A stretch of DNA of 36,295 nt from a virus, in IMG/VR virus record IMGVR_UViG_3300025767_000063, positions 1-36,295 of that record, one strand, 5' to 3'. Both the position numbers and the translations under genes were made by a program. The notes below the pieces were generated by a model, which made no database searches, had not been told where the DNA came from, and was given only the letters and a program-made list of their open reading frames with translations. The stretch's first letter is position 1; each line of letters begins with the position of its first letter. Positions 20,001 to 27,500 of the stretch are shown in pieces.

Positions 20001-23000
20001 ACTGGATCATACGCAGCACTGCTAGGAGTATATGTCTTATCGCCATCGTTAATGATATTAACAATTTCACTTAATGCTTTATCAGCTCTTGATGTTGCTA
20101 AATAAGTATTTGCGTTATCAATTAATTCCATCGTTTGGTCTTTCAAACGATTATATGCAGCAATTGTTTCTTCTCTTTGATTTTCTACAACCTTAGAAGC
20201 AGTTGCCATATAATAAGCATTACCTGCAGTTACCGCATTGTAGTTTGTATCTAACTGCATATCTAATTCAACAGCAGGTAAGATATATTCTTTTGTATCA
20301 CGACGGCATTTTACGCTATCGTATGAGAAGAACTCGTCGTTATTTTCGATCCAATCAATTGTGGCATCTTGAATTAATGTTCTGTTATCTTGTAATAACT
20401 CTCGAGATGCAGTCTTAGCAATGTCTCCAGTATCAGTAAAGATAATAGGACTTGCGTACTCTTCGCCATATTCGATTGTGTTTAATATTTCATTAAATGA
20501 TGTGTTAACAGCGTCTACAACAGCTTGATCTGCGTTTTCGAATGTACTTGTCAGTTCAGATTTAAGGTGTCTTATAGCACCTGTAGTTTCATCTAATTGC
20601 TCGTTGATAACTGTATACGAGATAGGTGAACGGTAAGTAATACCTGCCAAACGACCCCAGTAGTTTGATTGCGTAGCAATATCCAACGCAACACGATCAA
20701 CGATAATTCCTGAGTCACGTTCGCATTTATCTGCATCGTATGCTTGATAACCTAAACCGCCTGCCGCAGTATTTGCTGTTAAGAATTCAACAACATCATC
20801 TATAATGATTTCAGATTGTTCTTCTAGCGTATCAGCGAATACAGTGTTTTGTAATAATACATTAGAATCGCTAATTTCTTTAGGAGCAAATACGACAGTT
20901 GAACCTTTAGCTCGCATTGAGATATCACCAAACTGAGTACCTGAGTTATTCAGAGTCATTTGGCCACCGTTCAATGCATAGAATGCGCATCGTACGAATA
21001 TTGATAGTGAACCGATACCGTTAATACCAGCACCGTCACGAGCAACATATCCCATACCGTTTTGCGTACGTGGTGTAAAACCGAAACATAATACGTAAGT
21101 ATATAACGAGTCAGGATCTAGTACTCGTCTATCTGCAAGTACACAACCACCACCACGACCAACTAACGCATTAGGGAAATCTTCAGGACCAACCGTATCA
21201 ATAGTTGCAGTACCACCAGATTCTGCGAATAATAAATCGCCATCTGAAATTGTACCTTTAATGTTACGTACAAATAATTCGTCATCTGAAACCAAATAAT
21301 CAGCAGTCGATATAAACCCAGTAGCACCGCTTGAGAATGTAACTTCATCACCTTCTGCAAAATCACCAGAGTGTGATTGTATATAAAGTGTGGTACCTAA
21401 ATCAGAAATACCACCTTTAGAGTTGAATGGTACTAAAGGTGCTTCAACATCTTCACGTAAGAAGTTTGATAACTGTGTGGAATCTCGTAAATATGGAGAA
21501 CGACGTAATTTAGCGCCTGGGCGATATGCAACACCAAAACCACCTTCTGGATAATCGAAGTTGTCAATTTCCCAACCTAAGTATGAGAAACCTTGAACAT
21601 AACAACCAGAACCAACTAGAATTGCGTTATTTCTTTCGTACCCAGGAAGTGCTTGAATAACTGTCGCATATTGTCCTGATGTTGAAGATAAAGAACAATC
21701 ATCAGGTAAAGCAACATTACCTTTTGTGTAATATGTACCAGGGCCACAAGAAATATGAACTGCATTATTAACATCGTTACGATCATATTTACCGCCTGCT
21801 TTTTCTAAAGCAAGTTCAGCAGCTCTTTCTAATGTTTGTACTGGTTGTAATATTGTACCAGGGTTGGAATCATCACCATCTACGGCAACGTGTACTTTTA
21901 ATGATTTTTCTACAGTCTTTGAAATTTCATCAAAGAATTGTTTGTAGCTGAACTGTTCTGTTTCGCCAGTTATGTTATTTTTTAATGCAAAATAAGAATC
22001 TTCGTCAATTTGTGGTTCGTCAAATTTCTTAGTAAGATTTAAATCAATATCAGTTAATGTTGAATTTGTGATTTCACCATTGTCGAACGTAGATCCAGTT
22101 ACTTTACCATCATCAAACGTTGATTGTCTTTGGTCAAGACCCGCTGCAGATGAACTTGAAATCTGTAAGTTGGTAGCGACAACATTATCCATAGATCCTT
22201 GGAATTCTGTATTTGAAATGACAGAATTAGTAATTTCACCTTGATCTATTGTTGTGTTAGTAAATACATTATTATTGCCTGTACCATCAGAAAAATCTGA
22301 ATTGACAATAGTGGCATCATCAACATTTACTTCAGTAATATTACCTTGATTGAACTCAGAATTCGTGATTGTTACATCGTCAGCAGTGCCTTCGTTAAAT
22401 TCGGAATTCGTAATTATTACGCTGTCAGCAGTACCATTATTAAACTCAGAAGAAGTAATGACTAAGTTATTTGCATCTGAATCGGCTAGTGTACCGTCTG
22501 TAAAATCAGAGTTGGTAATAACTAAATTATTTGCGTCAGAGTCAGCTAATGTACCATCGGTGAAAGAAGAATTAGTAATTGTTACGTTGTTAGCGGTTGC
22601 AGTTTCAATAGAACCGTCTTCAAAAATAGAATTTGTAATTGTTACATTATTTGCAGTTGAATCTTCGATAGATCCGTCTGCAAAGCTAGAATTTGTAATT
22701 GTTACATTATTTGCAGTTGAATCTTCAACAGAACCATTCGCAAAGGAAGAATTGATAATAGTAAGATTATCTGCTGTAGAATCTGTTAATGAACCGTTCG
22801 CAAAAGAAGAGTTAGAAATTTCTGATTCGTCAATCGTGGAGTTTTCCATCGTGACGTTATTTGCGTAAGCAGTGTATATTGTACTGTTGTTTAAGGTAGA
22901 ATCATTAATTACGTTATCGTTAATGATTGAGTCATTGATTGTTACATCAAAAATAAGAGAATCCGACATCTCAACGCCGGATATTGTTCCGCCAGTGATC

Positions 23001-23161
23001 GTGATTCTTGAGAATATTTCGTACTGAATTGCCTCTACAAGTTCTTTACGTGAAATGTTCTTTGTGCCATCATCACCTTGTACTAGGTTAACGATAACAA
23101 AAAGATCTTCTGTTCTTGTATTGGCGCCTGTAATCGGCCCGAGTTCTGAAATCTTAGACAT
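14075..23161 (-). CDS. Giant repeat-built tail fibre or adhesin (3028 aa)
   Basis: Four regions can be seen. Residues about 52-375 are a pentapeptide-like repeat region with 20-residue periods (NSSFADGSIEDSTANNVTIT). Residues about 420-770 look like a right-handed parallel beta-helix, opening with HVAVDGDDSNPGT and PVQTLERAAELA. Residues about 800-2800 hold eleven copies, plus a degenerate twelfth, of a mainly helical repeat around Y(D/N)xxKCxRDxGYIxDAVxxD. Three modules with FECGSPA..ISHPR and TVNVGDANGYTG are inserted among them. The C-terminus (GRIRWSGADELNNQYFARGL, then RTGRIEGRPF) is one I know from fibres of marine T4-like phages. No S74 domain is present, so trimer assembly may need a separate chaperone. 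AAGG lies upstream of the ATG. It is most likely a very long host-contact fibre; this is inferred from architecture and neighbours. Confidence 0.87.
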   Translation of the reverse strand: MSKISELGPITGANTRTEDLFVIVNLVQGDDGTKNISRKELVEAIQYEIFSRITITGGTISGVEMSDSLIFDVTINDSIINDNVINDSTLNNSTIYTAYANNVTMENSTIDESEISNSSFANGSLTDSTADNLTIINSSFANGSVEDSTANNVTITNSSFADGSIEDSTANNVTITNSIFEDGSIETATANNVTITNSSFTDGTLADSDANNLVITNSDFTDGTLADSDANNLVITSSEFNNGTADSVIITNSEFNEGTADDVTITNSEFNQGNITEVNVDDATIVNSDFSDGTGNNNVFTNTTIDQGEITNSVISNTEFQGSMDNVVATNLQISSSSAAGLDQRQSTFDDGKVTGSTFDNGEITNSTLTDIDLNLTKKFDEPQIDEDSYFALKNNITGETEQFSYKQFFDEISKTVEKSLKVHVAVDGDDSNPGTILQPVQTLERAAELALEKAGGKYDRNDVNNAVHISCGPGTYYTKGNVALPDDCSLSSTSGQYATVIQALPGYERNNAILVGSGCYVQGFSYLGWEIDNFDYPEGGFGVAYRPGAKLRRSPYLRDSTQLSNFLREDVEAPLVPFNSKGGISDLGTTLYIQSHSGDFAEGDEVTFSSGATGFISTADYLVSDDELFVRNIKGTISDGDLLFAESGGTATIDTVGPEDFPNALVGRGGGCVLADRRVLDPDSLYTYVLCFGFTPRTQNGMGYVARDGAGINGIGSLSIFVRCAFYALNGGQMTLNNSGTQFGDISMRAKGSTVVFAPKEISDSNVLLQNTVFADTLEEQSEIIIDDVVEFLTANTAAGGLGYQAYDADKCERDSGIIVDRVALDIATQSNYWGRLAGITYRSPISYTVINEQLDETTGAIRHLKSELTSTFENADQAVVDAVNTSFNEILNTIEYGEEYASPIIFTDTGDIAKTASRELLQDNRTLIQDATIDWIENNDEFFSYDSVKCRRDTKEYILPAVELDMQLDTNYNAVTAGNAYYMATASKVVENQREETIAAYNRLKDQTMELIDNANTYLATSRADKALSEIVNIINDGDKTYTPSSAAYDPVSGLFTITLGDHVLVEGSSILLTPNSFTFTCGSDGDRSTITHPRLTDPAYNQPLRIISTTDTTVTVNVGTSTETSTHTFIKADASAVQVVASKIYFSDDTGIAADKRNARIQLQNNRTYIQDHIMGYIDDNYFVYDSEKCQRDTKDYILPAVQRDLLLGTNFNAIQTGIGYYSATASEVVDGQLPETVAAVGELKQLVANNVLSDADSIVRTDAAFNEIIDIMNNGLTAVNDITWSNPTTDLEFFTPTTATYDPLTGDSVITIASHGLQVGDNIMIRPNGLTFECGSPAEEISHPRVGDPAYESAVEITAVTTDTITVNVGDANGYTGAHTFVSAISQAIVKVSITEDGSNARKQLMANRTFIQEEIYAWIQDNYFGYKGDKCARDVGLILDAVRRDVQTGSNFNAIFAGLAYRSGNASTDAVINEQLSETVDAINFIKSRISNELSGTPLTRAGAAFDEIIDIMENGTGNADSIDLGSGDLTVERSAAVDSLQNNKTFLQDEITAWIAETYPSLTYDVAKCERDVGYLVDSISFDIKNGGNTAAINNARLYFDNAVSILPEGQKVPTAKAFKHIAQVAEDIVQQREVTPTTGNTTSQVFSTGLTPTGATYDVATGVTVLTLGAGHGLVTGDYIVISEEGITFECGSPAVQISHPRATDPAFNNPLQILASDSTTITVNVGDANGYTGVHAFVSATSGSVKQSYVVEGQEANDLVSIVADMIEDDDFGKLPAIEEPAHTNGLEYTEANKIIFGQTAFLQGEVIEFLADNNDGLAYDQDLCYRDIGYIVDAIAQDVEYGGNAATVNAATFYFNNAVNILPVEQREPTRQAYLYLGNILDNIIREVTVTPTTGNTATQDKSGTPGSVSIAAEANSLAQIVANTVDNLSPLELPSVSGAPAYNPRKAFARKSLQANKAFLQQEVISYLNDRYFTYDGEKCKRDVGYIMDSVKRDVKTGSNFNAIFAGLAYRSGTVGSTLVVEDQLAETVAAIENVRDDVVDQVEGVGAKEDTTDAFNELIDIMTNDVAAADTINFGNFYGSVARVNGRVQLQNNKAFLQAEVTAWIADNYPSLSYDSAKCERDVGYILDSVSWDVQHASNTASINNATIYFENAVSILPLDQRAPTAAAFAHLASVAGDVANETVVTPTTGNTETQDFSGSVAGSAVAAEIEDLIAIITDAVTANSLSSLPDAIEPAGLGTGYTEELNTAFTTIDNAKEFEQNTVLDFLAENYNALPYNEAKCKRDVGYIIDAVSHDIQYGGNAATVNAAGIYFENAVNVLPIEQRQPTKDAFEHLGSVVEDIVQDYAITASAGNTETQDRTILPASPTIAASAKALVQIIADIADDTDDTGLPVRIDPNVSWVSSNYVTSKESIEDEVNDLVESTIDFISNTQDGLSFPRNKCRRDIGFLVDAVSHDVQYDGNYATRIAAGIYFENGISVLPFDTREQTAEIYDYLSNLVSDIVQETDTNNPLYTSTLQDVTGTPATSTEGDKVKSLIAMIEDVIREDSLNALPPLELPDTSWVDSELTDAAYLIDQNTADLADDMIEYLHSEFDVLDYNKAKCRRDLGYLIDAFSYDLNYGGNSATRWNADFYFWGNTYRIPEDQRVATAKAYRKLGEICKDVVIGQLDGQVANGELGTLVEADKVYDLADVFYRTHINKDVEELPVLIEPDMNWQEDKLIFAKTVLNNLRIRNNLAMEVVRFVNAEYEFVDINLTRRDATNLIKSIANDFRYFNAAFDEYGSQKATRTFVSSLFDYDGTHVFPVFNPQTQGLKYKGTVNQIADLQDITEKKPNHAYIVAADITTNKYSGDVYYWNGTTWVNDGANNTALLQAFYKSWQRMRDFIKSEYTPDAAHDAMIEALFNEALIDNVLVPETLTFGSLVESIAHQFNGASAGVNRTALPLNFRNLGAAISAKASVLSEDGGRIRWSGADELNNQYFARGLRINGRTGRIEGRPFTSSVRKLARRASNSRAII
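14840..20760 (-). repeat. KCxRD repeat array in the 3028-residue protein
   Basis: Copies are centred near residues 809, 948, 1190, 1435, 1574, 1832, 1987, 2129, 2290, 2450 and 2612. A degenerate copy near 2769 has the Cys replaced (INLTRRD). There are two subtypes. One continues TGSNFNAIFAGLAYRSG (clearest in copies 4 and 7). The other continues YGGNAATVNAA..YFxNAVxILPxxQRxPT (copies 5, 6, 8, 9, 10 and, more loosely, 11). Each copy is followed by helices and often by TPTTGNTETQD. Confidence 0.85.
22441..22800 (-). repeat. Six tandem 60-bp repeats coding for pentapeptide-like coils
   Basis: Units of exactly 60 bp start at 22441, 22501, 22561, 22621, 22681 and 22741. The units at 22621 and 22681 are nearly identical. 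Each codes for 20 residues of the type NSSFADGSIEDSTANNVTIT, in which a hydrophobic residue recurs every five positions. Shorter, 45-bp-like units (SEFNEGTADDVTITN) follow in coding direction down to about 22346. Confidence 0.88.
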
Positions 23162-23247
23162 ATATGAGTCTACCTTCTTCCTTTAATTTTTATTACACTA
23201 AGACTGCTCACTGTAGACCATTCTATATTAGCGATATGATATTAACA

Positions 23248-24384
23248 TTATTTATCGCCAGTCTTACGCTCTAATTCTTCAACTTTGTGTTTTAATTCTT
23301 TAATCGCTTCGACAAGAAGAGAAACTGTATTTCCATAATTAATACCTTTACGATCAGTGCCATCGTCATCTTCAAAAACAAAAACGGCTTCAGGTAATAC
23401 TTCTTCTAATTCTTGAGCTACCAAACCAGTTAATCTTTCATCAGGTCTCTTTTTAAGAGCGTATGTATAACCGTTTATCAATTCAATTTTTTCTAAAGGA
23501 CTATCTATTACTTCTAAGTCCGTTTTTAAATTTATATCAGATGTGCTATAATCAGTTATAACAGAGCCAGTTGCTCTTATATCAGTGCAATTCACATTAG
23601 TACAATTCACATCTAATAATGTAGTAATATCCTGTTTAGCGACAATTGTTTCTCCAGTCGTTAAACCTTTAAGTGTGGTAAAGCCTCCATCTGCACGCAC
23701 GTACCCACTAAAGATTTCACCTACTTGATCTGTTCTAGCCAAGTTCGCTAATTCTACACCACCTACTGATGCTGCATCTACATCCAAACTATCTACGTGT
23801 GCCTTTGTAACTGCAGTTCTTGCTCTTTCTTCTGTAAAATAAAGATTAGTTGAACCTTCATCTATAGAATCAGTAGTTGTACCACCTAATGAACCAACTA
23901 CATTATTTGCTGTAATATCACCATCTACGATAATATTTTTAACATATAACGTACCTGCTGGCGATAGCTCAAATTTGTTATCACCTATACCAGTATTAAT
24001 GATAAAATGCGCATCCGTGGAATCTTCCATACCAATATCCCAGGCAGTAGTTCCATCAGTGTATCTTGTTTGCCCGCCAGATGTACCGTATGTGAATGTT
24101 GCACATATAGCAGTAGTTGTACCTGTTATATCAATAGGTGATTGAAAATCAATCTCAGCACCACCGGTTTGCGATGCAATTGCGTCGGTTGATAATAAAG
24201 TATCAGCAGTTATATTAGTTGCCTCGAAATCGCCAACTAACGTAGCGTCGCCTGTAGTGGTATCGCCACCTGAAGACGCAGTAACTACTTCACTTTTAAA
24301 TATGTTTACCATTTCATTGGTTTTGTCTAACCAATTTTGAAACGTCTGTGAAGTTGTGATATTTGTAATTGACGGTTTGGCCAT
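23248..24384 (-). CDS. Fibre protein with C-terminal S74 chaperone (378 aa)
   Basis: Residues 1-281 are a beta-rich fibre segment with the common phage-fibre motif TDSIDEGSTNLYFTEERAR (about residues 167-185). The last 97 residues are a peptidase S74 domain: SDINLK with Ser282 and Lys287, then LTGLVAQELEEVLPEAV and NTVSLLVEAIKELKHKVEEL. Self-cleavage after trimer folding would leave a mature fibre of about 281 residues. The ATG lies one base after the TAA of the small coiled-coil gene, with AAGGG about ten bases upstream, so the two genes are probably co-translated. It is probably a short tail fibre or tip; the receptor is unknown. Confidence 0.87.
   Translation of the reverse strand: MAKPSITNITTSQTFQNWLDKTNEMVNIFKSEVVTASSGGDTTTGDATLVGDFEATNITADTLLSTDAIASQTGGAEIDFQSPIDITGTTTAICATFTYGTSGGQTRYTDGTTAWDIGMEDSTDAHFIINTGIGDNKFELSPAGTLYVKNIIVDGDITANNVVGSLGGTTTDSIDEGSTNLYFTEERARTAVTKAHVDSLDVDAASVGGVELANLARTDQVGEIFSGYVRADGGFTTLKGLTTGETIVAKQDITTLLDVNCTNVNCTDIRATGSVITDYSTSDINLKTDLEVIDSPLEKIELINGYTYALKKRPDERLTGLVAQELEEVLPEAVFVFEDDDGTDRKGINYGNTVSLLVEAIKELKHKVEELERKTGDK
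23249..23256 (-). promoter_or_regulatory. Possible T4-type late promoter (GATAAATA)
   Basis: GATAAATAATG reads on the minus strand across the last codons of the S74 fibre gene (GAT AAA TAA), 88 bases upstream of the ATG at 23161. It matches seven of eight bases of the late core. Because it overlaps coding sequence and is far from the next start, it is weaker than the other candidates. The rest of the 86-base gap (23162-23247) shows only the AAGGAAG ribosome site. Confidence 0.4.
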
Positions 24385-24385
24385 T

Positions 24386-24565
24386 TTAATTCTGCCCTTC
24401 TAAACTCTTTATTTTTTGACAAATTTTAGATAAGCATTCTCTAATCTCTTCAAGATCATCTTGCATCCTATCTACTTTATTGCGATATTTCTTTTCTACT
24501 TTATATTTATTAAGCGCCTCTTTGTCATTATTCAAAACGGCGCCACTTTTATCATCTTTTATCAT
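24386..24565 (-). CDS. Small coiled-coil protein (59 aa), possible fibre-assembly factor
   Basis: The frame runs from an ATG at 24565, which overlaps the TGA of the preceding gene as ATGA, to a TAA at 24386, one base before the next ATG. It fills an otherwise empty 177-base gap. GAGGA lies about eleven bases upstream of the start. The protein starts MIKDDKSGAVLNNDKEALNK and is highly charged. Residues 31-55 make an unbroken heptad pattern: V31, M34, L38, I41, L45, I48, I52 and L55 fall on a and d positions, with Cys44 and Cys49 nearby. T4 gp57A is a small coiled-coil chaperone for fibre folding, so a similar role is possible here. That is a hypothesis from size, structure and position only; no sequence similarity is claimed. 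Confidence 0.75.
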   Translation of the reverse strand: MIKDDKSGAVLNNDKEALNKYKVEKKYRNKVDRMQDDLEEIRECLSKICQKIKSLEGQN

Positions 24566-27500
24566 GTTAATGCAATTCCTCTATAATCTTTCAATGTTGG
24601 CGCATTATATAAATTGTCAGATAACAAATCAATACGAATAGCAAATTTTCTGTATCCTGAGAATGTACCTGCGTTGCTAATGTATGTTAATGCACCGTTA
24701 GAATCTTTATCAGAATCGGCGACTCTGTAATTAAATTCTCTGTAATCATTAATGTTTGAAGTAGAAGAATAAACACCAACTCCTTCAAATAACTCTAACT
24801 CTATCCAATCAATAGCATCAAAGTTATCACTATCGAAAGTATTTTGAGGTTTAATGTAAACTTTAATATCAGTATTAACTGGACGATAACCTGTTAATAT
24901 TACATTAATATCTTCTGCATCAAAATCTTCAGCCAATTCAATTGTTTTAGAAATATAAGAAGACGTAGTATCTGCATCATTAGTAATTCTATATTGGTAA
25001 GCAATTAACTTAGAAACTTCAACATCAACGAAAGGAGTAGAAGTAGAGTTTCCACCGTTAGTCATATTCACATTTAATTCAAAAGGTTTAGCATCAGCTA
25101 AATCATTAGACTTACTATATAACACAGCACCTTTATTATTAAAGTAATTATTATCGCTAAATTTCATTGCGGTAGTGTATGAACTATTTACGTCTGAAGG
25201 AGAAACGAATTCACCAGTTAACGTTGTAGTCGACACAGAATCATTTGATTTTAAAATCATAGGTTGAATGTAACTTAACTGTATATTATCTACACTTGCT
25301 AAGTTAGCAGTAGACTCAGAATCAAAGCCTACGATGTCGAAACTAGCATCAAATCTTCTACCTGTTTTAGCGCTACTATCTTGTAAGTGCATTTCATTTG
25401 GTGTTCTCTTATCGTAATAAGATAATGTACCAACGACAATAGGATCACCTTTACCATTTGATATACCAACAGCTGCTGGTTTGTTTACGGTGATTTGCGA
25501 AGTACTATCTACGCTCACAACTTTAAAAATATCTTTATTTGTATTACTTGAAGTTTGTACTAAGATATAATCGCCAACTGAGTAAGTTGCATCTAAATCA
25601 GTACCGGTGATAATAGAAGTACCTTGTGCTATACTTATTGTTTGACTTGTTGGAGATACCAAAGATTTAACTTGATAAACTGTTTCACCAACATTAAATC
25701 TTCCAGTGATATCGTCAACAGAAAGGAATTCTTGTTTCTTAGTTGTTAACGTTAATGTACCAGATGATTCATTAAAATCATGACGATAAAGATTAAATTT
25801 AACATCTTCATCTTGATATGATTTCCATGCACGGTTGTTAGTAGACGTAAATAATACACCGTCACCCCAATCTTGAACAATTGCTTGCCCTTGAGTTGCG
25901 CCTGGAGTTAAATCAGTTCCACCAACTTTTGAAGTATAAATTAAGTAATTAGGATCATTAGCATCAGGTTGTACTACAACTGAATATTCTTTTTCCACAT
26001 CAAGTCTGATTGGTGCTTCAAATGTAAATGTAGTTGCAGAAGATGCATCATCAGAAACATTAACTTGACTTGGCGTATAGTGAATTTTAGAGAATGGAAT
26101 TACCTGATCGCTAGGGTAACCATTTACAACCTCGCGTAACATTACCGTTACTCCATTCACATCACTCTTACGTTTGAAGAATAAATCAACTTTAGAAATG
26201 AATACTGAATTTGAACCTCTACCCATACCATTTTTAATAAAGAAAGTTTGTGCAAGTGGATCACCAAATACAACTGGTCTTCTAGGTAAGTTGCGAGTAG
26301 TTGTAGTAGAAGAAATCTCAAAGTCAGGGGTTCTTGTTGCCGCTGTAAGAGAAGATCTTTCAACTGAGAAGTTATATGCTCTATATGTTTTAAATCCATA
26401 AGAAGTAGATGCAGATTCGATACTTGCGTATTGATCCACGTCAACAACTTCTAAAACACGATCGCCAACATAAAATGTTTCGGCAGGAATTTTAAATACT
26501 GCTCGTAATACACCATTGCTATCTGTTTCAACTGCATCGCCGAAAGAACCAAAACGTTGCACGTCTTCTACTTTATTAACTGCACTACCTGGGATAACAT
26601 GCGCATCTACATTGATTTCATCAAAGAAGAAGTAGTGGCGAGTGTTTGGTCTCAATCCTGACATGTAAACTTTAACTTCACGAGAAGACATGAACGGATT
26701 AAATTGGAAGTTAGTAACAAAGTCACCAACGAATTCATTTGACGTTCTAGTCGCTGAGGTTAATTCGGTAGTAGTTGAAGTAAGAGTGGTTGTACTAAAT
26801 CCACGACGTCTTCCAATTCTTTCAATTGATCTATCAGCAATAACTGAAGTATCAGTCAGTGGTAAAAATGATTGTATGTTATCTACGAAATCTTCAAACG
26901 GAGACTCTAGATCAATATCCAAAGTAACTGGGTTTGTCGTTGTATCATATGCAGCATCATATTCAGGAGATAACGCACCAACACCATTATATTGATAGAA
27001 GTTAGATACACAGTTTCTAAATTCAGAAGCATAAGGCTGATTTAAAATACTAATATCTGCGTTTCTTCCTAGGGTAGCAACTTTAGGATTCTCAGCAGAG
27101 AATAAAGAAGTACCTGTTGAAGATTTATATTCTAAATCTAATGGGAAAGTTTTCAAAGACGGAGTTAATATCTTTTGATTAAACTGTACTGCTGCATTGA
27201 ATTTAGCATTTTCTACGTTCGATAAAGATAAATTGTTAAACGGATCTACTAAGAATCCATTTTTAAATCTTGATAAACCATCTTCATCGAGAATAGTTAA
27301 GTTCTGAGTTTCTGTTTCCAATTGGTTTAGAGAAGTATAATACGCTAAAGTATCTATTCTCTTTTCCATGTTATGGATATCTTTCATTGTGAAGTTTTTA
27401 ATTCCAATCGATTTGGCTTTTACTGCGTATTCTGATTTCTTTTGTACTGCAGCAGCAGCTCTAGAAAGCGCAGGATAACCAGGGATTGTAACTTCAGCAA

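Noticed and set aside
22350-22868. Open frame of 172 codons on the plus strand with repeated SEFVIVT and SELVIT
   Set aside because: It is the mirror of the 60-bp pentapeptide-like repeats of the minus-strand giant gene. Its periodicity comes from those repeats, and no start signal is present.
14075-23161. Bacterial giant adhesin or RTX-type surface protein
   Set aside because: No calcium-binding nonapeptides, secretion signal or secretion genes are seen, and the gene is embedded among phage baseplate and fibre genes with late promoters.
23162-23247. Possible hairpin or small RNA in the 86-base gap before the giant gene
   Set aside because: I searched by eye for stems and found none longer than a few pairs, and no U-run.
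24504-24511. AATAAATA on the minus strand as a possible late promoter for the S74 fibre gene
   Set aside because: It lies inside the 59-residue gene, about 120 bases from the next start. The genes there are coupled by overlap, so a separate promoter is not needed.
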